From Tubulanus polymorphus (lineage: Eukaryota > Nemertea > Palaeonemertea > Tubulaniformes > Tubulanidae), in NCBI RefSeq assembly GCF_964204645.1, contig NC_134034.1, positions 1,302,001-1,366,000 on the forward strand: a stretch of 64,000 nucleotides of DNA, read 5' to 3'. Position numbers and translations under genes: made by a program. Positions 34,028-45,963 of this stretch are shown one piece after another; position 1 is the first letter of the stretch, and each line of letters begins with the position of its first letter. The notes under the pieces are model-generated. The model worked only from the letters and a program-made list of their open reading frames with translations. It had not been told where the DNA came from and did no database searches.

Positions 34028-35551
34028 CGTCTTGGGATGGACGAGTATTCTGGACCATGTGTTCCTCTAATTACTTATAATCCTCCTCAGACTTAACCCA
34101 CATTAAATATTGAATTAAGAATGCCAGCATTGTCGATGTCCTACTGTACACTAGCGATACCTGGTGGATCCTCACTTGCCACAACATGAATCCTCTATTG
34201 TTGCCGCTTTATACTAGCGACCCCTGGTTCATCCTCTATTACCATGGGAGGACTCCCTCAATGCTGAAGTACACCTTTAGTTGATTGGTTCTAATGCACA
34301 TTAGCGCACCTGGTGGATACTTAATTGCCAGAGGAGGAATCTTCAACCGTCACAAAATATTTTGGATACCACTAGTAACACCTTGTGGATCCTGTGACCG
34401 TTATACAAAACTGGTTCTAGTTTTCTGGACATTTTTGCCATATGGCATTATTCAACTTGTTTTTTTTTTAGAAATCTTTATTTATTTCGATGTACACTTG
34501 AGAGTGAATGTATTAATCAAGAATAAATACATCATATTACGTTTTCAAAATAACAAAAAAACTTATTCGATTACAGTGGTCGCTTTACTTCTGTTATGGG
34601 CTGATCATTCTCTTACTCTGGATGTTGTGTCTCTGTCCCTCGAGTATATGTCTTAGGAAAACCAAGATCAGAAAACGACGCAGAGCAAGACGAACAGGCA
34701 TAATAGTTACAACCCGTAAATATCTTGTTCATTTTCAATCTACTAAATGTGTCAAAAGTAATTCATCTTGCTAATTAATGTGTGGTAAATACAAGAAGTT
34801 AATGAAAAACAACAGCGGTTCACGTGAATCCGACACACTTATTTTTGACGCCATTACCACAAGTTTCACTAGCCCGTGGTCAGTGCGCCTGCGCAAACTT
34901 TGGGACCGGAGTATCACGCCTTCAAAGTGTAACGGGAATTGGAGGAATTAATTTAATCAATATTAATGAGCTAATTGACGGTTTGTAATTGTGAATTGTT
35001 TTCGCTCGTCTAGCACTGGCAGGCGAGTGTCGTATAGCGTCCATGGTGACGTACAGTACCTGTCATAAATAAATAAAACACATATTTTAGACAGACGTCG
35101 TCTCTATATGACTCACGTAGTACGGATCAGTACTGGTTGTCATTATTAACGTTAAACTAATGAGGTTATTATTGCGAGAAGCGTCGAACAGCTACCGTTT
35201 ATATTCAACAATTCAGAGAGGGACTTAAATAAAAGCGGATATAGGCTACGAACGTGCGTGCGTGCGTGCTTGCGTGCTGTTTGGGATTATATATTTACTG
35301 AGACTCGGTCGACTGTGTGTTAGAAAAAAACATTATCGTTCAGGTAAAAATCTGGAAAAAAAACAATATGCTTCAATCATTTGAATTTATACGGCTATTG
35401 TCGTGTTCAAACGGCAAAATTTTTTTTAAAATTCTCTTGACAAGCACGTATTATCGAGCTACCACGGAATTTGGAAGTGACCAAATCCGATATTCAGCGT
35501 CCCCTAGTGACCATTCTTTTTTTTTTACGACGAACAGGTTCTGAACAGAAA
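34028..35551. other. Spacer with degenerate repeats
   Basis: 3' flank of the proline-rich gene with AATAAA near 34523, degenerate GGTGGATCCTCACTTGCCAC repeats (34130-34400), then AT-rich DNA up to the ankyrin gene. A GTGCGTGCGTGCGTGCTTGC run is at 35253-35276. No gene seen. Confidence 0.5.
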
Positions 35552-36764
35552 ATGGAGTCTTCGTTGCTGGTGGCCGCGGCGGGTCGAGGGGACGTCAGCA
35601 CAGTTAGAAAACTGATACGTAAACAAGTCGACGTGTCCGCTATCGATGCTTCCGGTTCGTGCGCCATCTCTAAAGCAGCACAAGGTAACAAATTTGACCA
35701 GAGTCCGGGTGGCCTTGACCAGGATCTGAAGTGGCGTTTGATCAGTGTTCGGGTTGGTGCTTCACAGTCATAGGTAGTTTTATCAATACATAATAAAATG
35801 ATTTCTTTTCTTATAGGCGGCCATTTTGAAATAGTAAACCTGTTATTGCAGGCGTCCGCCAGTCCAAACAGCCCGAATGGTGTCCTAGTCAGGCCGTTAC
35901 ATTTCGCAACCGCAGGTAATTCCTGAAATAACAATTGCAGACGCCATATTGAAAAGTATGATAAGATTTTAACCCAACGAGTTGTGATCCGCTTTTTAAA
36001 GCAACAGATGATAGACATATAATATGATAAAATAGACGCAAAACAGTGACCATACGCCCAACGTGGGGCTCGAACCCACGACCCTGGGATTAAGAGTCCC
36101 ATGCTCTACCGACTGAGCTAGCCGGGCGGTGACATCGGAGGTCTCACCATGGATTTTGTGCGATCGAACAACATTGATAACCTCGAGTCCTACTTGCAAA
36201 AATTCCTTCACACTGTTAGAATGAAATCATTCTTTGAGCTAGTAGTTTTTCAAATGTTTCGACTATCGACTATTCTGATAGTCGTTTCCAGGGATAGTGC
36301 AACAAAAGTTGCAACTAGAAATGTTCACTTCTTGGTTCAAACTAACCCTAAATTGGATCGTTCTCGACTTGACGGCATTGAGTTCAGCGCAGAGCAAAGG
36401 GAGACGATAGTTATTACATAATCCATCGGTTTTTTCATTTGTCACAGGCGGCCACGTGGAGGTCGTAAAATTATTGTTACAAAACGGAGCCGAGTGGAAT
36501 ACGCAGTCGTCTGATGGAAGGATACCCAGAGATCTATGTCGGACGAACGACCTTGACACCTGGGACGTTCTACACGACGCCGAGAACGGTATACTCGTCG
36601 GGCCAGACGACCGGCGCGAGGTCCCCGACGTGCCGCTGTTCTCAGTCGACGGTGGCGCCAACGGCAAGAAGAAAAACGGCGGTGGCAAAAAGGGCGGCGG
36701 TAAAAAGGGCGCTAAAGGGAAGAAGGGCAAAGGGAAGAAAAAGGGCAAGAAAAAGAAAAAGTGA
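35552..36764 (+). CDS. Small ankyrin-repeat protein with lysine/glycine-rich tail
   Basis: Three exons, 35552-35684, 35817-35915 and 36448-36764; 182 aa. Ankyrin helices are visible as LLVAAAGRGDVSTVRKLIRK, GGHFEIVNLLLQASASPN...PLHFATA and GGHVEVVKLLLQNGAEWN...DGRIPRDL. Both introns interrupt the codon for the first Gly of GGH, the one-exon-per-repeat pattern of ankyrin genes. The last ~30 residues are almost only Lys and Gly (KKNGGGKKGGGKKG and on), likely a nucleic-acid or microtubule-binding or nuclear-targeting tail. No signal peptide. An AATAAA signal lies eight bases after the stop (36772-36777), so the 3' UTR is very short. An antisense tRNA lies in intron 2. Specific orthology is not clear. 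Confidence 0.88.
36055..36127 (-). tRNA. tRNA-Lys (anticodon CUU)
   Basis: 73 bases folding as a full cloverleaf: acceptor GCCCGGC/GTTGGGC with G-T pairs, D arm GCTCAGTCGGTAGAGC, anticodon stem TGGGA/TCCCA with loop CTCTTAA, T arm CGTGGGTTCGAGCCCCACG, discriminator G. No intron; CCA is not encoded. A and B box promoters are intact, so it should be transcribed by Pol III, antisense to the ankyrin gene's second intron. Confidence 0.97.
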
Positions 36765-37065
36765 TATCGAAAATAAACATACATACAGCTATTGATTAGT
36801 TCGGCTTGAATTTCTTGATTTCTGCATTTTTAGCCGTAATACACAAACCAGTTCATGACGCCAGGCGCGGGGATGGTAGTGGGGGTTGGGGAGGGGGTTG
36901 GTATGTGACTCCATAAAATTTTTAAATGAAATATAAACACACAAAAAACAGTCATAAAAAGTTTATTTATACAATTAAAACTGATACAATTTCTTGGCTT
37001 AATCGCCAGTTCAGGTTAAAACTAATTGTGTAATTATATGTAATAATGTGTAATTATATTATTAC

Positions 37066-40000
37066 TTAGTCAGTTTTGACGGGTTTTCGAGCGAATCTTA
37101 GCGTCAAGACTGATACCAAATAGAACAACAAGGCGTAACCTGCAATAGCGAGTATATTCGCCGCGATCGGCAGATCTATCGGGAAAAACTGAAAAAACGC
37201 ATCAGATTCTATCAGAGTTACGTTCGGCTTGTGACATTCGGTAAACATCGACAACTCAGAGTTCTGCGCACATCTGAAACGAAATAGAAACAAAATAATG
37301 AGTCAAATCAAACCCACACAACTGTGGAACTGGATCCAGAGTCACATTACACCTGCACAACTGTGTAACTGGATCCAGTGTGGAACTGTGGATCATAACC
37401 GTGGAACTGGATCCAGAGTCAAATTAAACCCGCACAACCGTGGAACTGGGTCCAGAGTCGAATTAAACCCACACAACTGTGGAACTGGACCCAGAGTTAA
37501 ATTAAACTCACACAACTGTGGAACTGGATCCAGAGTGAAATTAAACCCACACAACTGTGAAACTGAGTCAAATAAAACCCACACAACTGTGAAACTGAGT
37601 CAAATTAAACCCACACAACTGTGGAACTGGATTCAGAGTCAAATTAAACTCACACAACTGTGGAACTGGATCCAGAGTCGAATTAAACCCACACAACTGT
37701 GGAACTTGATTCAGAGTCAAATTAAACCCACACAACTGTGAAAATGAGTCAAATTAAACCCACACAACTGTGGAACTGGTTCCACAGTGGAACTGATCTA
37801 TGGTTACTCACGTGATAGGTTTACCGTCAGTGAACTCGAGCTCTAAAATGACGTCATAACTGAATTTAATCAACGACAAATATTTGATCCACTCGAACCA
37901 GAACGGAATCGTGCGAGTGAAGAATCCTCCGGTTAGAATCGTAGTTATCACCGCGCAGACCATCACACTGAGGGCGTTCATAGTGTCCATGAATATACAC
38001 GCTATAACCAGACCCATACACTGTGTGAAAATAAAAATGCTATATATTTAAACCTTGCAAACGCAGGGAGAGGGATGTTGGTTGATGAGTGTATGACTGA
38101 ACCTACTAATTATTCGATCTATTATCACTATCACAAATAATATTTTCCTCCATAAATCCCCCCTATGACATCATCAAAATGTCTACTAGTGATTTGTTCT
38201 ACGGACACTTTTATAAGAAAAGATGCCTGCCTCCATAAATTCCCCCTATGACATCATCAAAATGTCTACTAGTGATTTGTTCTACGGACACTTTTATAAG
38301 AAAAGATGCCTGCCGCCATAAATCCTCCTATGACGTCATCAAATTACCTACTACAGATTTGATCGATAATCACTTATAGAAAATATGCCCGACTCAAAAA
38401 ATCCTCTATGACGTCATCAGATTGAATACTGGCGATTCGATGTATGAGCGTATATACTGCTTACCGAACCGACAAATAAGGTGAAATAAACCGTAGCGAC
38501 GGTGGCGAAATACGGAGCCACGCCCTTCATCCCGATCGCCCAATAGATGCACGACACGTGGGCCACGCATGGAATGAAGAAAAGCAACCAATCGCCGAGT
38601 AGTTTAGTTAACAAGTAAGCTTGAAGGTGATAGGCTCCCGAGGCGCGTTCTTTAGAAACGACCATATTATTAGCTGTTACTGAAAACATATGTAAAAAGG
38701 TTCATATTAAGATATTTCCATAGATATTTCAAGCAAGCAATGAAGATATTTTCACTTTTAAACGATGCATTGAATTGGTGAAGCATGTATCATCATTTAT
38801 ACATTTCAAATATATCAAATAAACATTGAATGAATTAGGAAGTTTTGATAGAAGAGAATTGAAGGAAAATTGATGCACAACCGACTGAAAAATGGCGGCC
38901 GGATGTAAATAACCTATTTGAATTGGAGGGCTTGGATAACTCATTCACAGAATTATCTAGTAGATATATCCCGACTACTGAGTCCCTCTCCGCCCCAAAA
39001 ACCCCTCCCTCAACTGACCTGTATGTATCTGCAAAACTACCGACTGTAGCAACCAATACGTCAGCATAATGTACACCTGAAGATAAATATATCACCAATT
39101 AGCGTCAAATTAAACCCACACAACTGTGGAACCGGATTCAGAGTCAAATCAAACCCACACAAATGTGGAACCGGATTCAGAGTTAAATTAAACCCACGTG
39201 GAACTGGATTCAGAGTCCAATAAAACCCACACAACAGTAGAACTGGATTCAGAGCCAAATTAAACCCACACAACTGTGGAACTGGATTCAGAGTCAAATC
39301 AAACCCACACAACTGTGGAACTGGATTCAGAGCCAAATTAAACCCACACAAATGTGGAACCGGATTCAGAGTCAAATTAAACCCACACAAATGTGGAACC
39401 GGATTCAGAGTCAAATTAAACCCACGTGGAACTGGATTCAGAGTCATATAAAACCCACACAACAGTAGAACTGGATTCACAGTCAAATTAAACTCACACA
39501 ACTGTGGAACCGGATTCAGAGTCAAATCAAACCCACACAACTGTGGAACTGGAATCCGAGTTAAATTAAACCCACACAACTGTGGAACTGGATTCAGAGT
39601 CAAATAAAACCCACACAACTGTGGAACTGGATTCAGAGTCAAATTAAACCCACACAACTGTGGAACTGGATTCAGAGCCAAATTAAACCCACACAACTGT
39701 GGAACTGGATTCAGAGCCAAATTAAACCCACACAACTGTGGAACTGGATTCACAGTCAAATCAAACCCACACAACTGTGGAACTGGATTCAGAGCCAAAT
39801 CAAACCCACACAACTGTGGAACTGGATTCAGAGTCAAATCAAACCCACACAACTGTGGAACTGGATTCAGAGTCAAATAAAACCCACACAACTGTGGAAC
39901 TGGATTCAGAGTCAAATCAAACCCACACAACTGTGGAACTGGATTCAGAGCCAAATTAAACCCACACAACTGTGGAACTGGATTCAGAGTCAAATCAAAC

Positions 40001-43000
40001 CCACACAACTGTGGAACTGGATTCAGAGTCAAATCAAACCCACACAACTGTGGAACTGGATTAAGAGTTGATAGGAGAGTAAGGTAAATGATATATTTAC
40101 ACCGGCTATTCTATCATTGAGAGCTTCCTCTTTCATGCCGATCTGGAACCACAGTAAACAGGCGACCAGACAGACGAATGCGTGTTGTAACAGAGCTCGC
40201 AGGCACAGTACCCTGCTGCGGTTCTGTCGCAGGTTGCGAACAAACAGAATTCCACACTGGAACCAAAATGACGTCAGATACTTAGCCTCGTAGTCGTAAT
40301 GATATTCTATTTCTGCGTCGAGACCCATCACAATTTTGGGTTCAACCTTCACCTCTTCAAGGTCATCGACTCCTATGAAATATCAAACTAGACGATATCA
40401 AATGTCAAATCAATGTTGAACTGAATTGATATTTGTAAAATCAATTTCCCACCTTTGAAGAGGTCATTTTGAGTTGGTTTTGACATAAATTCACCAGTTT
40501 GACCAGATTTTGGCATATTGCCATTTTCAACTGTTTTTGGCACGACGCCATTTTCTATCGGTTTTGGCACGATGCCATTTTCTACTGTATCGTCTGCTGT
40601 CGATTTTTCTTCGATTTTCGGTATCGGTTTTATTGCACTCGATGACCTCAGCATATTTTCCAGTTCGTTCTTCCACATATCTGAGTTTCTGGTGGAAAAT
40701 AAGCATTAGAACTAAGGATCTGCCAGACTCAGAGCCGATCGAATCCAAAACGTACAATATGCTGTCTTGGGTTGGTGCACAGACAGCAGGGCCAGACAGT
40801 AGATAGCGTGAGGGGGTACAGGGTACGGACAGTAGATTGTCCGAGGGGTGCAGGGTATAGACAGCACATTGTCTGAGGGGATACAGGGTACAGACAGCAG
40901 ATTTTCTGAAGGGTTGCCGGGTACAGACAGTAGATAGTCTGAGGGGTTGCAGGGTACAGACAGTAGATTGTCTGAGGGGGTACAGGGTACAGACAGTAGA
41001 TTGTCTGAGGGGTGCGTGGTACTGACAGTAGATTGTCTGAGGGGTTGCAGGGTACGGACAGTAGATTGTCTGAGGGGGTACAGGGTACAGACAGCAGATT
41101 GTCTGAAGGGGTGCCGGGTACAGACAGTAGATTGTCTGAGGGGTTGGTAGATTGTCTGAGGGGGTACAGGGTACAGACAGTAGATTGTCTGAGGGGTTGC
41201 AGGGTACGGACAGTAGATTGTCTGAGGGGGTACAGGGTACGGACAGTAGATTGTCTGAGGGGGTACAGGGTACAGACAGTAGATTGTCTGAGGGGTTGGT
41301 AGATTGTCTGAGGGGTTGCAGGGTACAGACAGTAGATTGTCTGAGGGGGTACAGGGTACAGACAGTAGATTGTCTGAGGGGTTGCAGGGTACAGACAGTA
41401 GATTGTCTGAGGGGGTACAGGGTATAGACAGTAGATTGTCTGAGGGGTTGCAGGGTACAGACAGTAGATTGTCTGAGGGGGTACAGGGTATAGACAGTAG
41501 ATTGTCTGAGGGGTCGGCACTAATAGATTATTGTCACACATACCTGATCTCATCGGCACCTTTAAAAATACTTTCAAGCTCATCAGCGCCCTCTTTCGCC
41601 ATGTCAACTACAATAAACGTACGTATCTTTCATTCGTAACACTTCAAGAGAACTTCAACATGAACTTTATGACAGCACTATAAATGATACCGACAACCCA
41701 GAGGTCGGGTCAGTGGAACTGAATCGGGTAGGTGGAACTGATCGGGTCGATGGAACTGAATATACACGTGGAAATGACTCACAACTGTGGAACTTAGTCA
41801 AAAACCAGAGAAGTCCTGAACCAAGTTGCACAGTTCACGACCCAGTTGCAAAGTCATTACTTTAGTCCGAAAGTAGTCTTTAAGTTCTTAGGTAGACCTC
41901 AAGTGACTGTGACCTAAGATGGTCTCAAGTGACTGTGAAACTGGCCCTGATAGTTGAAACGTACGTATAAAATCAGCTATGTTGTACCCGGGTTCACAAT
42001 GGAAGTTCAGCCGACTAAAATAATCCAATATATCAACACGATCACCGTAATAAGCCGTCTGCAAAGACAAAAGGAAACACTTTCATTCAGGAGAACAAAA
42101 AGGAGATCATTAATTTCAGCCCCTCATTGCGATACACGCCATATCATTTGTAGAGTGATACAGTTTCACCGTCAATTAAATCCATTCAAAACTTTGATAC
42201 ACTTGATGATATTAGAGGACTTACTTGTAAGCTCCTGCCTAATAATATATACCTTATCATACTGAAGACATCATACGCTGACGTCATCAACGAGGGTACA
42301 TTTGTATGTGAGTGCTCGAATATTATCCAGGGTCCAGTTCCACAGTTCCGAGTTAAGATATAACTCTGAGTTAACTCAATGAAAATGAACTAACTTTGAC
42401 TCAGAGTTAACGCTAACTCACAACTCTGGAACTGGGTCCAGAGAATCAATGTTTCAAATGGATTAAATCATTTAAAACCCGTGGATAGAAGAATCTACAT
42501 CAACGTTTCATCGTTGTATTTTGAGTTTTTGCCATTTGGAAAAATAGCTAATTCAATACTAGAAATCAAATCCAAGCCAGCAGAACTCAGAACAACTGTA
42601 CAGCTGATTAAAAAAACCCTGTTGAGCCAAATCTAACCAATAACTGCTAAATTGGTCAATTCAGTGACAAATTTTGGCCCCTCTTGCTCCTAACCAGTAA
42701 CCGAGGTCATTAACTATTTACCTTTCCGTCTGCTAGCAGCAGAACCCTATTAAACATACGGAACACTTTACTGGACGGTTGATGTATCGTCAGTATGATA
42801 GTTTTATTATATTTCTCGGCGAACACTTTCAAACTGCCGATCAGCTGACAGGAAATATTCGAATCTAAACCAGACGTGGGTTCCTGTAACGAGTAAGCGG
42901 AAAAATCTGATTATTCAAGCGATCGGGCTGTGGCAATCGAGGATCCGCTAGAGGCGCTAGTGTCGTGGAATGAACTTTATTTACATTATTGGAAGATTGG

Positions 43001-44951
43001 CAACGCAACTGTGGCAATCGAGGACCCACTAGGGGCGCTAATGTGAATTCGGTCTTCTAAACGATATTACTGTGGCAATCGAGGAACCGCTAGGGGCGCT
43101 AATGAGCAAAACAGTTTGACTCATCGAATAAGCGCAATATGATACTCAAAATGACGATTCACAGAATGATGTAGATTTAATAATGATGGATAAATATAAT
43201 GGTTTTTTTTCAATTAATGGTGTTCGACTCACGTCTAAGACAAGTATCTGCGGATTTGTAAGCAGTTCACAGGCGATATTTGCCCGTTTCTTTTCACCTC
43301 CAGATAACCTCATCATTTCTACAAGAAAATGAAACACTTCAACAAACTCCAAGTTATCATCACATTTTAACCCACCAATCTAATGATCTAGTTCGATGAA
43401 CGCCTCCCTGAATTGAAAGATGTATATACCTGTATTCAGACATTTAGTCAGCTCCAAATCGTTTACTAAATAATCCAATCTCTTCTGTTTCTCTTTCCTG
43501 GGCATTTTCTCGGGCAGACGAAGCATAGCCGTATACTATAGAAAATACATTAAAAAATTAACTGATCTGTCGAACTAGAAGTATCAAATCGGGGCATCAG
43601 GGGCAAATATTATATCGACATCTCAATGAGAGCCCGGCATTGCTACCATGACAATAGAGGGTTTGAATAGAGGGCTTGTGGCAAGTCGGGATCCATCAAC
43701 TACTGTGGTGATATCACATTCCACTTGTGGCAAGTGAGGATCCACCAGGTGTCGCTAGTGCGCAGTAGGACATCAACTACTGCGGCAATAGAGGATTCTA
43801 CTTATGGTAAGTGAGGATCCACCAGGTGTCGCTAGTGCGCAGTAGGACATCAACTACTGCGGCAATAGAGGATTCTATTTGTGGCAAGGGAGGATCAACC
43901 AGGTGTCGCTAGTGCGCAGTAGGACATCAACTACTGCGGCAATAGAGGATTCTACTTGTGGCAAGGGAGGATCAACCAGGTGTCGCTAGTAGTTACTCAG
44001 TCTCCCGCGTTCGAATGTTTTAAACATTTCAGTCAAAATCAAAAGGAAAACCGTAGAAATGAAACGTGTATTAATGTTTATTACCTGTAACGTGTCTCTG
44101 AGTTTTAAAGACGGAAAGAAATTCTCCGACTGTAAAACATACGCGACTCGACGACGAGTGATTTTATTCATTCGACTGCCGTTCACGTAGAGATTACCGT
44201 CGCTCAACGGCAGACGACCGGCCATTACATTTAACAGTGTAGTTTTACCAGCTCCTGTTAAAAACGTATACATCACATAAAAACGCGAGAAATCCAACAA
44301 TAATTCAGTCTATAGAATGCAAAGTTCAGAAATGTGTATTGTATATACTTGAGCAATGTTTCGGCTAAAAACTACTATTAGCCATCATCAGGCGTAGTGA
44401 ATCAGTATTTTTATCTTTTGTTTGGCTGAATTTATTGTGGGATATCCAGCATTTATTCATCAAACACGGATATTGTGTATCTTATCGACTCGGTACCACA
44501 TATCTGTAGAAATAATAATGGTCGGCTGCGGGGAGTTAGATTTGATTCTCTAGTCAGTTGAGAGTTTACTCTGAGGGTTGAAACTTATCAATTTCCAATC
44601 ATTCAACTCTGCCTCGACAAAGTGTCGAATGTCAACTCACATGAAATGGATCCTGGTTCCAATTTCAGAGATTAAGATGACAAGTTTCTCAAAAAGACAT
44701 TCGGATTCGAATGGTGTTCGAATTAAACCCAATCAGACTTGACCGTCCACAACCAACATCCAAGCGACGTGAAGCCAAAATAAACTAACATACTGGCCCA
44801 GAGGGTCTGAATCAAGGTACTTCAAGAAACCACACTTACCGGTCGGGCCCATGATGGCCAGTATTTCACCGTGATGGGCGGCTCCGAACACATTATCCAA
44901 TACGACCTTATCGCCGTACTTTAAAGTAGCGTCGTTGAACACAATATCCAT
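37066..44951 (-). CDS. ABC transporter, subfamily G half-transporter
   Basis: Complete, 13 exons: 44951-44840, 44254-44085, 43535-43430, 43318-43233, 42883-42722, 42058-41965, 41607-41544, 40688-40453, 40372-40101, 39076-39019, 38679-38465, 38020-37812 and 37273-37066; 663 aa, as expected for an ABCG half-transporter that dimerises in a membrane. The nucleotide-binding domain comes first: Walker A GPTGAGKTT (residues 35-43), signature LSGGEKKRA (134-142), Walker [14 protein letters not shown] ending near 166, and H-loop His192 in LTIHQPSS. A linker with repeated ENG(I/V)VPK words (exon 40688-40453) precedes the six-helix membrane domain ([74 protein letters not shown]). [10 protein letters not shown] is the conserved ABCG motif before the later helices. 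Substrate unknown; lipids, sterols or pigments are typical. A candidate poly(A) signal (TTTATT, 36962) lies about 100 bp past the stop, tail-to-tail with the ankyrin gene. Confidence 0.95.
37298..37800 (-). repeat. 39-bp minisatellite family, about 13 units
   Basis: Same family as 30690-31180 but inverted relative to it, with truncated units, filling the last intron of the ABCG gene. Confidence 0.9.
38137..38423 (+). repeat. 78-bp dispersed tandem repeat, about 3.5 units
   Basis: Same family as 984-1361, in an ABCG intron, with TGACGTCATC in place of TGACATCATC in some units. Confidence 0.88.
39104..40065 (-). repeat. 39-bp minisatellite family, about 25 units
   Basis: Array in the ABCG intron between exons 40372-40101 and 39076-39019. 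Reading the minus strand gives a 328-codon open frame with 13-residue period ([13 protein letters not shown]); this is a repeat artefact. Confidence 0.93.
40805..41515. repeat. About 33-bp minisatellite in an ABCG intron
   Basis: Units of GACAGTAGATTGTCTGAGGG followed by GTTGCAGGGTACA, alternating with a GGGTACAGGGTA form, over about 710 bp. It lies between exons 41607-41544 and 40688-40453. Confidence 0.92.
42916..43110 (+). repeat. CTGTGGCAATCGAGGATCC dispersed repeat
   Basis: About three degenerate units in an ABCG intron, of the type at 31565-31930. Confidence 0.7.
43640..43990 (+). repeat. 77-bp tandem repeat in an ABCG intron
   Basis: About four units containing GAGGATCCACCAGGTGTCGC, TAGTGCGCAGTAGGACATCA and ACTACTGCGGCAATAGAGGA. 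Its CACCAGGTGTCGCTAGT segment links it to the 31565 family. Confidence 0.85.
44351..44394 (-). ncRNA. Candidate hammerhead-ribozyme-like motif
   Basis: On the minus strand the sequence reads CCTGATGA, a hairpin (GGCTAA...TTAGCC), then GAAACATTG. This matches the two conserved core strands of a hammerhead (CUGAUGA and GAAA around stem II). The stem I partner is weak and stem III is absent or minimal. A second copy at 57431-57472 has the same core. Could instead be a conserved transposon terminus. Confidence 0.35.
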
Positions 44952-45963
44952 AACGGATCAGTTATCAGTGGAATATCGGTGACACTCCGGCCGAGATACA
45001 GAATGTGTTGATCCACTCAGAATAAATGTATTGCTTGATTTGAAAATCCCTTATATAAAGACCTCGTGTGTGTATTGGACATGTGTTGTGAAACGTGCTA
45101 GTTAGCGACCCCGAGTGTCATGTGTACCGGCGGAATGTGTCGTCTTATTTCAGGACCTTTCTGACACGACACGTCTTCGTGCTTTCAGATTTTTGCTTGG
45201 TTTAACACCTACCGCATAGACTATTCTATATGTATATATATATATATATGAATACATGCCTTAGATTTTGCCCTATGTCTGGACAAACACAAGGAAATAT
45301 CAATATTTGAGGCACAAAAAGTAGTTTTCTTTTTAAATAGAAATCCGGTTTTAACTTTTAACCGGTTTAAAAATTTCGAACAACTATCACAATCGCTTTC
45401 TTTTCAAATTCAATGACACAACGTGACGAAATAACCTCATTGCAAAGCATTAAGGGACGAAATATATCCTCATTGTAAAGCATTATGTGTATTGAAATAT
45501 AAAATGTCAATTCATCTCCTGGTGTTGTTGTTTACGTCGTTTTTTCAAATATTTCATATTTTTGAAATACGGAGTCGAAGTCGAATAGAGATACCCAAAC
45601 AAAACTTCCTGTTTATTTGGTTGCATCGGGATGCTGGCACTGTGCCAGAATTGTCATCATTCCGCGCCTAGTCACTTAAGCCATAGAATTAGATATAAAA
45701 GAGAGTTCTTCCTAAAGCAAAGTCATTCCTAAAACGGAGTCCTTCTTAATGAAAGGTTCCCGAGTCCTTCAAAAGAAAAGAAAAACCAAATGACGCTGGT
45801 CCTACCTTGAAAAGCCCTTTCTCAGACACAGATGAGAAAAAAAAGAAACGACCAAATCTGAATCAATAATTAGTTTATTCATTGAACGATATGATATTTG
45901 TTTTTGAATATTCAAAAGACTACACCTGAAAATTTGGATGAAATCAGTTGAAGGCGTATGTTT
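44952..45963. other. Spacer between ABCG start and the serine-protease homologue 3' end
   Basis: ABCG promoter side, an AT run near 45229-45250, then AT-rich sequence. TTTATT at 45874-45879 may be the protease homologue's poly(A) signal. No gene seen. Confidence 0.45.

Noticed and set aside
36456-36795. Alternative frame Arg-rich protein over the ankyrin last exon
   Set aside because: It is the +1 shadow of the lysine/glycine-rich coding tail; the ankyrin frame is the one that matches splice phases.
39019-39076. Reading this ABCG exon in the frame [13 protein letters not shown]
   Set aside because: That frame reaches a stop in the next exon. Using the donor GGT|GTAAAT (exon end 40101) gives [14 protein letters not shown], hydrophobic and continuous.
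39061-40047. 328-codon minus-strand frame
   Set aside because: Same 39-bp minisatellite, inside an ABCG intron.
40729-41607. 292-codon minus-strand frame rich in [11 protein letters not shown]
   Set aside because: Minisatellite in an ABCG intron; overlapping frames are open on both strands.
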